DNA of 64,000 nucleotides from Chryseobacterium gleum (lineage in GTDB: Bacteria; Bacteroidota; Bacteroidia; Flavobacteriales_D; Crocinitomicaceae), in contig CAMDFN010000009.1 in assembly GCA_945897565.1 (NCBI GenBank), positions 1-64,000 on the forward strand, in the 5' to 3' direction. The notes beneath the pieces were generated by a model. It worked only from the letters and a program-made list of their open reading frames with translations. It did no database searches and had not been told where the DNA came from. Shown here piece by piece: positions 7,276-16,900 of the stretch. A program made the position numbers and the translations under genes. How positions within the stretch are numbered: the stretch's first letter is position 1; each line of letters starts with the position of its first letter.

Positions 7276-9182
7276 TTTTTTGGCTCTTGCCAATCGCCGT
7301 ATTCTTTGATGAGGTCCACGAGCGCTTCTACTGCTTGCAATTCTTCGATATTGCGCCTAACGATCGTTTTCTCTTTGTATAGATTGATTTTTCCTGGACC
7401 TGTACCCACATAACCGTAGTCTGCATCGGCCATTTCGCCCGGGCCATTGACTATACAGCCCATTATTCCGATTTTGAGTCCTTTTAAATGGGCGGTGCGT
7501 TGACGGATTTTAGCGGTCGTTTCTTGGAGGTCAAAAAGCGTACGGCCACAAGATGGGCAAGAAATATATTCGGTTTTTGAAATGCGCGTTCGGGTGGCTT
7601 GCAAGATGCCAAAAGCTGTTGAGTTGATGTATTGAGCGCCAAGGTCTGCATTGAGCCAAATGCCATCTCCAAACCCGTCAATTAAAAGCGCTCCGGCATC
7701 TGCCCCTGCAAAGAGTTGGAATGATTCAAGTTCAGCGGTTTGGTATTGATAGGATAAAATCACGGCGTTTTGCAGGCGCTTTTCTTGTAATTCTAAGAAG
7801 AAACGGCGGTAAAGTTGTGTTTTGTTGTCGGATTCAGTATTGAGAATAACTACAGCGTTGGGGTGCGTACTCAGTTCTTGTGGAAGTTCATCTTCGGCCT
7901 CAAGTGGTAAGAAACAAATTTGATCAGGGGCCACTTCAGAAAGTTGTTCTTGTAGGACTAACGGATAATAACCTGCTTTATGGCTGAATGCCGCTTGCCA
8001 AAGTTCGAAATCCATAATGATTCCTAAGGTTCCGGGCACCTCAAAATCGAGCGCATTGCTCCCGATATAAACGTAGTCTGCCGCCTGATCTTGGATGTTC
8101 CATTTGTCGAGCGGAATACTGTACTGATAACCAAAACCAAAGAAATGCGAAGGTTTGATGGCTTCTACAAAAGAGAGGTCAGCTAAAACAACAGGTACGT
8201 TTTTTCCGCCAATATTATGAAAGGAGTGGCTTTCTCTTTTGCTGTATTGAAAAGGGGAATAATTTAAGTTTCCTTTTGGAATTGTAAATTCATGTGGGTT
8301 GTAGGCGTTGTATTTGGCAATGAGTTTTTGAGCCACAGGAATTTCTGCTTCTGGCGCTTCGGTGAGTGACACGCGAATGGTATCGCCGAGGCCGTCTTCT
8401 AGCAGCGCGCCAATGCCAACTGCAGACTTAATGCGACCATCTTCGCCGTCGCCTGCTTCGGTAACGCCCAAGTGCAGCGGATACACAACGCCGTTTTCAA
8501 GCATTTTTGCCACCAATAAGCGATAGGCTTGAACCATCACAAGCGTGTTGCTGGCTTTCATGGAAATCACTAATTGGTCAAAATTGTGTTTTTCACAAAT
8601 GCGGATAAACTCAAAAGCAGACTCCACCATACCCTCAGGGGTGTCGCCGTAACGGCTTAAAATCCGGTCTGAAAGCGAACCGTGATTGGTGCCAATACGC
8701 ATGGCCGTACCGTGTGCTTTGCAAAGCAAAACCAATGGCGTAAATTTTTCTTCTATCCGATCGAGCTCTGCTTGGTAGCTGTCATCGGTATAATCGATTT
8801 CTTCGAATTTCTTTTTGTCGGCATAGTTACCAGGATTGACCCGAACTTTTTCGACAATTTTGGCAGCAATTTCAGCTGCATTTGGCGTAAAATGGATGTC
8901 GGCTACGAGCGGTGTATCATAACCCTGTGCTACGAGTGCGTCTTTGATGTTTTGGAGGTTTTCGGCTTCATTTTTACTTGGCGCAGTAAGTCTTACGAGC
9001 TCGCACCCGGCAGCGATCATGCGGATAGACTGCGCAACGGAGCCTTCCGTGTCCATGGTGTCGGTGGTGGTCATGGATTGCACTCGAATTGGGTTTGCCC
9101 CGCCCAAGCGTAAGGTTCCAATTTGAACTTCTTTAGTGGTTACGCGGGTGCGTTTCCAGGGGTCGAGACAATAGCGTTGCAT
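7272..9182 (-). CDS. ispG: 4-hydroxy-3-methylbut-2-enyl-diphosphate synthase, long form
   Basis: The penultimate MEP-pathway enzyme: converts methylerythritol cyclodiphosphate to HMBPP using a [4Fe-4S] cluster. The N-terminal TIM barrel starts after 'RTRVTTKEVQIGTLRLGG' and carries 'VQSMTTTDT' and 'LVADIHF'. The C-terminal reductase domain contains the cluster ligands 'CPSCGRTLFDL' and 'IGIMGCIVNGPGEM'. At 636 residues it is far longer than the E. coli form (about 370); the extra ~250 residues between the two domains are the insert typical of Bacteroidetes, Chlamydia and plants. Dxr at 41.6 kb belongs to the same pathway. The start is preceded by TACCTTTG at 9208-9201. Confidence 0.96.
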   Translation of the reverse strand: MQRYCLDPWKRTRVTTKEVQIGTLRLGGANPIRVQSMTTTDTMDTEGSVAQSIRMIAAGCELVRLTAPSKNEAENLQNIKDALVAQGYDTPLVADIHFTPNAAEIAAKIVEKVRVNPGNYADKKKFEEIDYTDDSYQAELDRIEEKFTPLVLLCKAHGTAMRIGTNHGSLSDRILSRYGDTPEGMVESAFEFIRICEKHNFDQLVISMKASNTLVMVQAYRLLVAKMLENGVVYPLHLGVTEAGDGEDGRIKSAVGIGALLEDGLGDTIRVSLTEAPEAEIPVAQKLIAKYNAYNPHEFTIPKGNLNYSPFQYSKRESHSFHNIGGKNVPVVLADLSFVEAIKPSHFFGFGYQYSIPLDKWNIQDQAADYVYIGSNALDFEVPGTLGIIMDFELWQAAFSHKAGYYPLVLQEQLSEVAPDQICFLPLEAEDELPQELSTHPNAVVILNTESDNKTQLYRRFFLELQEKRLQNAVILSYQYQTAELESFQLFAGADAGALLIDGFGDGIWLNADLGAQYINSTAFGILQATRTRISKTEYISCPSCGRTLFDLQETTAKIRQRTAHLKGLKIGIMGCIVNGPGEMADADYGYVGTGPGKINLYKEKTIVRRNIEELQAVEALVDLIKEYGDWQEPKN

Positions 9183-9200
9183 TTGTATTTTTTAGTCTAA

Positions 9201-9208
9201 CAAAGGTA
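9201..9208 (-). promoter_or_regulatory. -7 promoter motif for ispG
   Basis: On the minus strand TACCTTTG, matching TAnnTTTG, 18 bases before the ispG ATG. No clear -33 element. Confidence 0.45.
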
Positions 9209-9251
9209 AGGATTCAATTGTTTGTGCGTTATTTGTTAGAAAGGTTTTCAT

Positions 9252-9893
9252 ATGAAAAGCAATCTGTATTTAATCTCTGTTTCACTGTCGTTTTTCTTTT
9301 CCTGCACGGAGGAGAAAAAACCGGTTGCACAAGCAGATCATAAGGAAAGAAAATTAGAGATTCAAACTTCTAAGAAGGTAGCCTCCACAACTCATGTCGT
9401 ACCTAAAGCGCAACTCAAACCCGAAATTGTTCTGCCAGACCCAAGGCCGCCCTCCGACCCTTTTGATCCGTATCCCATAGACCCGCCGGGTTATATTTCA
9501 GAGCCCATCATCAACTGCGCGGGGCCGCCAGAGCCTCTACCCAAAACGATTCGCGATAGCATAGTTAATTTTCCACCCATACAAGCCTCATTTGGAAATA
9601 CAATACAAGATTTACTACAATTTGTTGCGCAAAAAATTACCGTTGGTGAACAATGGAATTACCTCAAGGAATTGGGTATAGAGGGGAAGATTTACATTCG
9701 CTTGCTTATTGATGTAAATGGGAAAGTAAGGGAAGTTACCTTCTTGAAATTTTCTGAGAAAGCGCTCGAAATATTAAAACCCCGTCTTATAACTGCGCTC
9801 CTTACTATGCCAAATTGGACTCCTGCTAAAGATGAGCAGGGAGCAGCAGTTGTTTCGGAATTCACCTTTCCTGTGAAGATTCAATTCGAGTAA
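9252..9893 (+). CDS. Lipoprotein with TonB-type C-terminal domain
   Basis: 213 residues. The lipobox 'SLSFFFSC' puts the lipidated Cys at 18. A charged, then Pro/Asp-rich linker (about 60-95, many P-D-P repeats) follows. Residues 130-213 resemble the TonB C-terminal fold: 'EGKIYIRLLIDVNGKVREV', a helix, then 'PNWTPAKDEQGAAVVSEFTFPVKI'. Classical TonB has an N-terminal membrane helix that contacts ExbB/ExbD; here the anchor is a lipid, so energy transduction in the usual way is unlikely. The role is unknown. It overlaps the 3' end of the convergent SGNH-like gene by 13 bases. Confidence 0.75.
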   Translation: MKSNLYLISVSLSFFFSCTEEKKPVAQADHKERKLEIQTSKKVASTTHVVPKAQLKPEIVLPDPRPPSDPFDPYPIDPPGYISEPIINCAGPPEPLPKTIRDSIVNFPPIQASFGNTIQDLLQFVAQKITVGEQWNYLKELGIEGKIYIRLLIDVNGKVREVTFLKFSEKALEILKPRLITALLTMPNWTPAKDEQGAAVVSEFTFPVKIQFE

Positions 9894-10897
9894 CGGAGGG
9901 CGGCCGCCAATTGTTTGGCGATTTGCAATCTTCCGTTGTAGCCGTAGTGTTCGGTGGTCCAGTTTTGGTCGCTGAAATCGAGCCCGTTGAGTAATTCTAA
10001 ATTGTCTACTACCTTGACCCATGGTTTATTTTGGTAGCGCTTGACCAATAAATTTCTATTGTAGCGCATGATCTGCACGAGTTCTTTTCCTACGTATTGT
10101 TGCGCATAAGCGGTGTTTTCAGCCAGCAAATTAAAGACCAAACGGATATGGTGTGCTTTACAGAAACGCACAATTTCGTCGAAGTCTTTTAGGCGCGGGT
10201 TGTTGCGCTCAATTTGAAAAGCATAGGATTTTACATAGTGGCAAGCCAATGTGATTTTTTCCATGTCCCATGCGCCGTCCGGGAGCAGAAAGCTGCCGTT
10301 GGCCATTGCGTTGTCCCAAAGGCGCACAGTAGGGTAAGGTACCTTGAAAGGAAAATGAAATTGTGTTTCTTCCCATTCGCGGAGCATGTCTTGTTCGCGT
10401 AGTTCAGGCGTTTTGTTGTCAAAAGCGTTGAGGGCAAGTAAAAATCGATTGACCAAAGACGGATAGGGCTTGAGCATAACCACCCCGGCTTGCAGCACGC
10501 TTTCTAACTCTGAATGCCGCCAATCGGCACCAAAAGACCTTAAGTTCATGGTCACGATGATTGCTTTCGGAAATGGCGCGCGCATGTTTTTGACCCATTC
10601 TTTGTAGATACCGGCATGGGTTGCGGGCTTATTCACTGCACCAATTTTGAAGTTTGGCAATAAATCATCGGTGAGTTCAGAAATTGATTTTTTAACGTCG
10701 TCTGTATCGCGGACATTCATGTTTGAAGATTCTGCAAAATACAGTATGTCGTTCTTTTGTTGTCGATTCCAAACTTCAAGTATTTCAGGACTGTATTGTT
10801 TGAGGTCTTTTTTGAAAAAGAAGTATTGGTAGACTAAATTCATGACAACAAGCCCTGCTGCGAGCACCAAAAACCGAATGATGAGTTTTTTGACCAT
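9881..10897 (-). CDS. SGNH-like partner of the MBOAT acyltransferase
   Basis: 338 residues with one N-terminal membrane helix (about 5-25), the rest extracytoplasmic. The segment 'ILYFAESSNMN' fits the first SGNH block with its Ser, and 'TTEHYGYNGRLQIAKQL' resembles the last block with its His, as in AlgJ/AlgX-type and DUF1574-like proteins that travel with AlgI-family MBOAT enzymes. ATG at 10897 overlaps the MBOAT stop as TGATG, so the two are translationally coupled; a longer upstream extension would lie inside the MBOAT gene. Inferred role: periplasmic O-acylation or deacetylation of a glycan. The family assignment is by remote motif only. Confidence 0.65.
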   Translation of the reverse strand: MVKKLIIRFLVLAAGLVVMNLVYQYFFFKKDLKQYSPEILEVWNRQQKNDILYFAESSNMNVRDTDDVKKSISELTDDLLPNFKIGAVNKPATHAGIYKEWVKNMRAPFPKAIIVTMNLRSFGADWRHSELESVLQAGVVMLKPYPSLVNRFLLALNAFDNKTPELREQDMLREWEETQFHFPFKVPYPTVRLWDNAMANGSFLLPDGAWDMEKITLACHYVKSYAFQIERNNPRLKDFDEIVRFCKAHHIRLVFNLLAENTAYAQQYVGKELVQIMRYNRNLLVKRYQNKPWVKVVDNLELLNGLDFSDQNWTTEHYGYNGRLQIAKQLAAALRYSN

Positions 10898-12261
10898 CAG
10901 AACTGAAAATAAATGAAAGTGAATTTCTGGGTTCCAGAAAATGCAAAAAGCAAGAAGAGCAAAAGAAAATACAGCCCCCAACGGCCGGCGGCGGGCATGC
11001 GCTTGAGCAGCAAATCAATTCTTTGTTTGCGGTAAGAAAAGTCAAGTAAGAGCAAAAGCCCGAGTGCGCTGAGTGGGGTCCAGTAATCCATCCACTTAGG
11101 CCCTTCTGAATGCGCTATAACCAGGCCTTTTAAAATCTGAAGTGCGCTCGTAAAGTCGGGCGCTCTGAAAAATACCCATGCAAAAGTGACTAATAGAAAT
11201 GTGGTGATGGTATTGGCTAAAGGTTTCAACGGTTTTTCTAAGATGAGAAACAACCCGTGTAGCAGACCCCAAACGATGAATGTCCAGCTGGCGCCATGCC
11301 ACAAGCCACTCACCCCAAAAACGAGCAGCGTATTGAACGCCCAGTGCCATTTGCCCACGCGGTTTCCGCCGAGGGGAATATAAAGGTAGTCTCGAAACCA
11401 AGTACTTAACGAAATATGCCAGCGGCGCCAGAACTCACCGATGCTTGCCGCAAAATAGGGCGTTTTGAAATTATCCATGATGTGAATGCCAAGCAAACGC
11501 GCACTGCCTTGCGCTATAAGTGAATAGCCAAAAAAGTCGGCATAAATTTGGAAGGAAAAAAAGACAAGTGCCAGTGCTATTTGAAGTGGCGAATAGCTGG
11601 TTGGCGCAGCATAAATTTCATTGACAAATGGCGCCAACTGATCGGCCACCACCATTTTGATTACAAAACCGAGCAAAAGCAAACGCAAGCCTGCACTGAT
11701 GTTTTCAAATTGGAGTTGTTGTTCTTTGCGCAGTTCTTCACCTAGGGTTGCATAGCGCTCGATTGGCCCCGCCACCATTTGCGGAAAAAACAAGACGTAG
11801 TTGGCAAAATAACCGAGGTGTTTTTCTGTTTTTTGTTGTCCTCTGTACACTTCTATTGTGTAACTCATGGACTGAAAAGTATGAAAAGAAAGTCCAATTG
11901 GGAGGATGATTCCGAGGTCGTAATACTTGAATTCTTTTCCAAAGAAGGCAAAAAAGTCGATGAGCGTTTGATTGGCAAAACCAAAATACTTGAAGAAAAC
12001 GAGAATGCCAATGTTTGCGGTTAAACTGAGCAAAAGCAGTCTTTTTCTTGTTTTCCCCTGAAGTTTTTCCATCCAAATAGCGGCGCTGTAATCTATCAGG
12101 ATGATGGCGAAAAGCACCAAAATATATTTGGGAATAAACGCCATGTAGAAGTAGCAACTACTCACAAAAATGAGGATCCAACGAAAACGTTGCGGCAGCA
12201 AGTAGTAGAGTAGCACCACTACAGGAAGAAAAAACAGGAATTCAATGGAGTTAAAAAGCAT
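10897..12261 (-). CDS. MBOAT-family O-acyltransferase (AlgI-like)
   Basis: A 454-residue polytopic inner-membrane enzyme of the AlgI/DltB type that passes acyl groups across the membrane to a glycan or cell-wall polymer. Diagnostic segments are 'LPIGLSFHTFQSMSYTIEVYRG', 'FFPQMVAGPIERY', 'FWRRWHISLSTWFRDYLYIPLG' and 'FGVSGLWHGASWTFIVWG' with the invariant catalytic His. ATG 12261 is chosen because 'MLFNSIEFLFFLP' is the usual start of the family; an upstream extension would run into the divergent promoter region. It is coupled to the SGNH-like gene and divergent from a GT-C glycosyltransferase, which suggests surface glycan decoration. Confidence 0.9.
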   Translation of the reverse strand: MLFNSIEFLFFLPVVVLLYYLLPQRFRWILIFVSSCYFYMAFIPKYILVLFAIILIDYSAAIWMEKLQGKTRKRLLLLSLTANIGILVFFKYFGFANQTLIDFFAFFGKEFKYYDLGIILPIGLSFHTFQSMSYTIEVYRGQQKTEKHLGYFANYVLFFPQMVAGPIERYATLGEELRKEQQLQFENISAGLRLLLLGFVIKMVVADQLAPFVNEIYAAPTSYSPLQIALALVFFSFQIYADFFGYSLIAQGSARLLGIHIMDNFKTPYFAASIGEFWRRWHISLSTWFRDYLYIPLGGNRVGKWHWAFNTLLVFGVSGLWHGASWTFIVWGLLHGLFLILEKPLKPLANTITTFLLVTFAWVFFRAPDFTSALQILKGLVIAHSEGPKWMDYWTPLSALGLLLLLDFSYRKQRIDLLLKRMPAAGRWGLYFLLLFLLFAFSGTQKFTFIYFQF

Positions 12262-12335
12262 ACTGTTTTTGGCAGTCGAAAGATAAGTCAAAAAGTCGAA
12301 AACTAACCAAAGCTTCTGTATCTTTACCTCGAGCA

Positions 12336-13919
12336 ATGAAACGAATTTTAGCACAAATAGAACTCAAGTGGCGCCTTCTTGGCCTCCTTCTCTTATTGAG
12401 TTTTCTGTATGGTTTTTGGCAGCATTTTCTCGATCCTATTCAGCCTATTCACGAGTGTCGCAAGGCAGATTCGCTATCGCAAGCCATGCAATTCATGAAA
12501 GGCGGCCATTTATTACAACCCAAAACGCATTCTATTTCTAACTTCGGCCAACAAGAAGCCGCTGCAGAATTCCCTATTATTTATTACTTGGTGGGGCAAA
12601 TTTGGCGTTTGGTTGGCTTTCATCTCTGGATAGCCAAGTTGTTCAGTTTAGCTTACCTACTCGTTGCAATTATTTCATTTAGAAAGGTTCTGGTTTGGTA
12701 TTTTGAGTCAGAAAAGACCACGCTTATTTTTAGTGGCATTATCTTGAGTTCGCCGGTGCTCATTTATTATGCAGACACCTTGTTGCCAGACGTATTTTCC
12801 TTCGCTAGTCTTTTACTGAGTGCAAGTTATTTTCACCGCTATGTCCAAACCCGGAAGTTACGTCTTTGGCTGGTTTTCACCTTCTTTTTGACCATTGCCA
12901 TTCTCATCAAAATCACTGCTTTGGTTGCTGTGTTTTCTTTTGCCGGCGCATTTTTCTTTTATAGTTTGCACCAGCCAAACCGCGCATATTGGCAAGATCG
13001 CCGCACCTGGCTTGGTTACTTGGCATTATTGCTGGGGCTCGTTTTGACATTTTGGTGGTACCGCTATGCAATTGCCTACAACGCCAAACACCACTCTTCT
13101 ATTTTTTCTACCACCATTCGCCCCATTTGGGAAGTGGACGCAGCTACTCGTTGGCGCATCATTCGTTTAATTGGCCAAGAACACCTCAAAGAAATGATGC
13201 ACCCGACAGTATTAGTTGGTCTGTTATTGACGGTAGTCTTTTTAGCAATCAAAGGAAAAATAACGCTCTTTTTTCGCTACTGTATTCCTGTGGCTTTAGT
13301 TGGCTTGGCGGCTTATTTTATTTTGTGGTTTTGGGTCTTTGAGGTCCATGATTACTATTTCATAGAGACGCTCTTTTTTCCGTTAACATTAGTTGCGTTG
13401 GTGCTCAAAAACTTCAGTGGGTTTTTACAAAATAGAAGAATGGGCAGGAGGTTTTTGGCTATGGGTCTAACGCTCCTCTTTTTAAATGCAGTTTCGTTTA
13501 CGCAAGTGGCCGCTGGAAATCAAAATATCATCGTCAAGAATACTTTTTTAACTTCAAAATTGGTCAGAGGCAATTGGGGGTGGTTTTATTTCAATCACCA
13601 AGAGGGCCTGCAGCAAATCCAAGCGCAAATCGCAGCAATTCAGCGCGTCATCAAACCTACAGATACCGTTTTTTGTTTTTCAGACCCCTATCCAAATGTG
13701 CACCTTACTGCTATTGATCGTGTTGGCTTTAGTGGATACGGTTACAGGAGTTACTTCAGCGATTCTTTAATGATCCGTCGCTGGATCAAAATGGGGGCAT
13801 CCAAACTTTTATTACTTCAGGCCGATACCGCCAATCCAGTAATCAAGCCATATCTAAAAGAAGAACTTTACCACCAAAATAAAGTATTTGTCTTTGACCT
13901 ACGTCCGTTCAGTAAGTAG
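12336..13919 (+). CDS. GT-C-fold glycosyltransferase (family 39/ArnT-like)
   Basis: A 527-residue membrane protein with about ten transmembrane helices. It fits the polyprenyl-phosphate-sugar glycosyltransferase fold: the first periplasmic loop 'PIHECRKADSLSQAMQFM' carries acidic residues where the family's catalytic Asp/Glu sit, and 'AEFPIIYYLVGQIWRLVG' matches the conserved second motif. The C-terminal 130 residues form a soluble domain. It probably transfers a sugar from a lipid carrier to a lipid or protein outside the membrane; donor and acceptor are unknown. The last 21 bases overlap the convergent histidine-kinase gene. Confidence 0.75.
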   Translation: MKRILAQIELKWRLLGLLLLLSFLYGFWQHFLDPIQPIHECRKADSLSQAMQFMKGGHLLQPKTHSISNFGQQEAAAEFPIIYYLVGQIWRLVGFHLWIAKLFSLAYLLVAIISFRKVLVWYFESEKTTLIFSGIILSSPVLIYYADTLLPDVFSFASLLLSASYFHRYVQTRKLRLWLVFTFFLTIAILIKITALVAVFSFAGAFFFYSLHQPNRAYWQDRRTWLGYLALLLGLVLTFWWYRYAIAYNAKHHSSIFSTTIRPIWEVDAATRWRIIRLIGQEHLKEMMHPTVLVGLLLTVVFLAIKGKITLFFRYCIPVALVGLAAYFILWFWVFEVHDYYFIETLFFPLTLVALVLKNFSGFLQNRRMGRRFLAMGLTLLFLNAVSFTQVAAGNQNIIVKNTFLTSKLVRGNWGWFYFNHQEGLQQIQAQIAAIQRVIKPTDTVFCFSDPYPNVHLTAIDRVGFSGYGYRSYFSDSLMIRRWIKMGASKLLLLQADTANPVIKPYLKEELYHQNKVFVFDLRPFSK

Positions 13920-16900
13920 TTTGAGCCGGATGTAAAAAGTTGTGCCTTGTTGAGGCACACTTTCAAAGCGGATGGTTCCGTTGTGTTTTTCGATAATTTG
14001 CCGCACAACACTCAAGCCAATGCCCGAACCCGAAGATTTTGTTGTAAAATATGGAGTGAAAATGCGTTCTTGCTGCTCGGCTGAAATGCCTATGCCGTTG
14101 TCTGTTATTTGAATGAGCACCTCTTGATTTGCTTCTTTTAGCCTTACCAATATCTCGGGGTTTTGTATTTGCTCGGTGGCTTGTTGGGCATTGAGCAATA
14201 AATTATGAAAGACTTGCTTGAGCATATCTCTATCCGCTGCAAGCCAAATAGGCCGTGATGATGGCTCGAAATGAATAAGCTGTAGCTCTTCGTCGAATAG
14301 TTTGATGGCTTGCTGCACAAACGATTGGAGTTCAATTTTTTCGAAATTTGGTTCAGGAAGTTTGGCAAAGCGCGCAAATTCATTGGCCATTCTGGCTAAA
14401 GCGTCAATTTGTTCAATGAGTGAGGGCAAGGATTTTTGTGCAAGCGCTTTGGCATCGGCATCTTCGGTTTCCATCTTGCGCAATAAATGCTGGATATTCA
14501 GCTTCATTGGCGTCAAGGGGTTTTTGATTTCGTGGGCAATTTGCTGTGCGAGGTCGCGCCAGGCGCTTTCGCGTTCACTGCGTGCAATTTGATGAGCTGC
14601 TTGCTCTAGCTCTGCTAATTTTTCATTGTAGGCTTTGACAAGAGCCCCTATTTCGTCGTTATTGTGATAACTTATTTTCTGATTGTTTTTACCGAGCTCT
14701 AGATTGCGCACAGATCTTGCAACAACTTGCAAGGGTCCAATGAGCCAATTACTTACCACTAATGCAATGAAAACAGAGATGGCCAAGAGCAATACAAAAA
14801 CATTAATGGCCGCCTTGAAAAAACGCTCTATTTGTTGTTCGTAGGCTTCTTGCTGACCAAAAAGTTGTAGGTTGATGAAACCAATTTGTTGGAGAGATTC
14901 ATTGGTAATAGGGAGGTAAGCACTGCGGTAGTTGAGTTTGCCTATTTGGTCTTGATGGGAAAAATAACTTTGGTTATTACCAAGGAGAGCATCCATGGCT
15001 TGGGCGTTCATGTGTTCGCCAATAAGCCCGTAAGCAAAAAGCTTAGGCCGGGAGGAGGCAATCAGAAAGCCATCGCTGTCAAATACAAAAAGGTCGGTTT
15101 TGAAGACCGCAGAGAGTTTGGCTAATTTGATCTCTAGTGGTTTGCCAATTGTATTGACATCTAAGGTGTCAAGGGTTGCAGTTTGTGATTTCAATTCCGC
15201 TTGTACGGCGGCAAGTTTTTCGCGGAGCGCTTCTTGTGCATAATTGTCAAATTGTTGGCCAATAAAGAGCGAGCTGCCGAGTCCATACAAGAAAAGCGAA
15301 AGCGCTAAAATCAGTAAAAAGGCAAGTTGTACTTTAAATGACAAAGACCATTGTGCCGTTTTATTGTCAAAAAGGGTCTTAAAAAGTTGATTAGCAAGCA
15401 GTAGCAAGCCCCAAAAAACAAACATAAAAGCAAAACTCGTGACATTCGCAAACCAACTATTTGTTACAGAAGATATAATAATGGCAGAACCTGAATGCTT
15501 TTGTACAATCACATGTGTGAATCCGGCAAATTCAAAATGGTCTTGATGCGCACCACGATGTTGAAGTGAAGAAAGTAAATTTGGATAATTGAAGGCCCCT
15601 GTTTGGTGAATGAGTCGCCCCTCTGCATACTTGCCAATGGCATAGGCCTCTAGACTATTTGAAATACCAGCTTGGTCAGAAATGAGTAACCTCGGAAAGC
15701 CAATTTCTTCAGGGATTCTTTTGGACACCAATGTGATAGCCAATGATTTTTCTGGCCCTAACTGAAGCAGAATGACGTAACTCAATCCTTCTTCTTCATG
15801 GGGCATAAAAAACAATCCATCTTGGATGTCTGAAGCTTGTCCGTGTTGCTTGACCAGCGTTTTGAGTCTTTTGAGTTTGAGGTTGTCTGCCCCAAAACAT
15901 GGTGTTTCTGCAAGGTCATATAAGTCGGCTTGGATATCAAAGCCGTCCCAGACCCCTGTAAAAAATTTCTGAGTAAGGGTGTGCTCAAAACCTACTTTGG
16001 TGAACTGTTTTCTAAGCGAATCAAAAGAAGTTTGTAGCCAGTTTTCTTCGGACAAATTCGGCGCCACTTGCGCATAGGCTAATTCTAAATTGATATTGCG
16101 TTCAATGGCGAGTTGTTGGGCAAAGAGCTTCCGATTTTCAAGATCTTTTTGTACTTGAAGAGACTGTAAATAAAATGTAACGATTGCGGCATTGATGGTC
16201 AATATCAAAAGTTGACTACTCAATTGCTGCCAAGATGTTTTGGTTTTGCGTTCGAATAGAAGCTGAATAAAAATGACAAGAATGGGCAGCACATTGATCC
16301 AGTATTGGCCTTGAATAAACAACAAAATAAACGGCAAAACAGTAAGGCCAATTTTTCTAACTGGGTTGTTGAACCAACGCTCATTTTTATTGAGTTGAAG
16401 GGCAATAAACACTGTTTTTTGAAAGCTATACAAGAAAAATCCCAATAAAGAGAAAAAGAAAAAGGAAGTGAGGCGCAAATCAAAAAGATGCTCAAAACTC
16501 AAAGGGATATTGGAATGAACAATCGCGATTTGCAGTAAATTCAGGATCAAAATCCATAGCAACAAGGGCAAGCTGAGCGCAATGGCATGAGCCCACCTGC
16601 GGGCAATTAATCGGATCAAGGACAGCACTATTCGAAAGCCAAACACCAAAAAGAGCCCATTAATGGCGTAGGCAAAAAAGTCAGGATACCATTCATTGTA
16701 AGCAAAAAAGCCAGCAGAAAACCAATCGCTTACTAGCCAATCTGCAGGCCATGAAATTTCATAAATGACCACCCTTACCACCAAAAGGCCGAGCAATAGC
16801 AAGAGGCTGCCCCACCAACTTTTTGCTAAATATAATAGCAGCTGATAACAAATTAAAAATATGGAAAGGAGCATGAAGAAAGGCCCCCAATTACTGCTAG

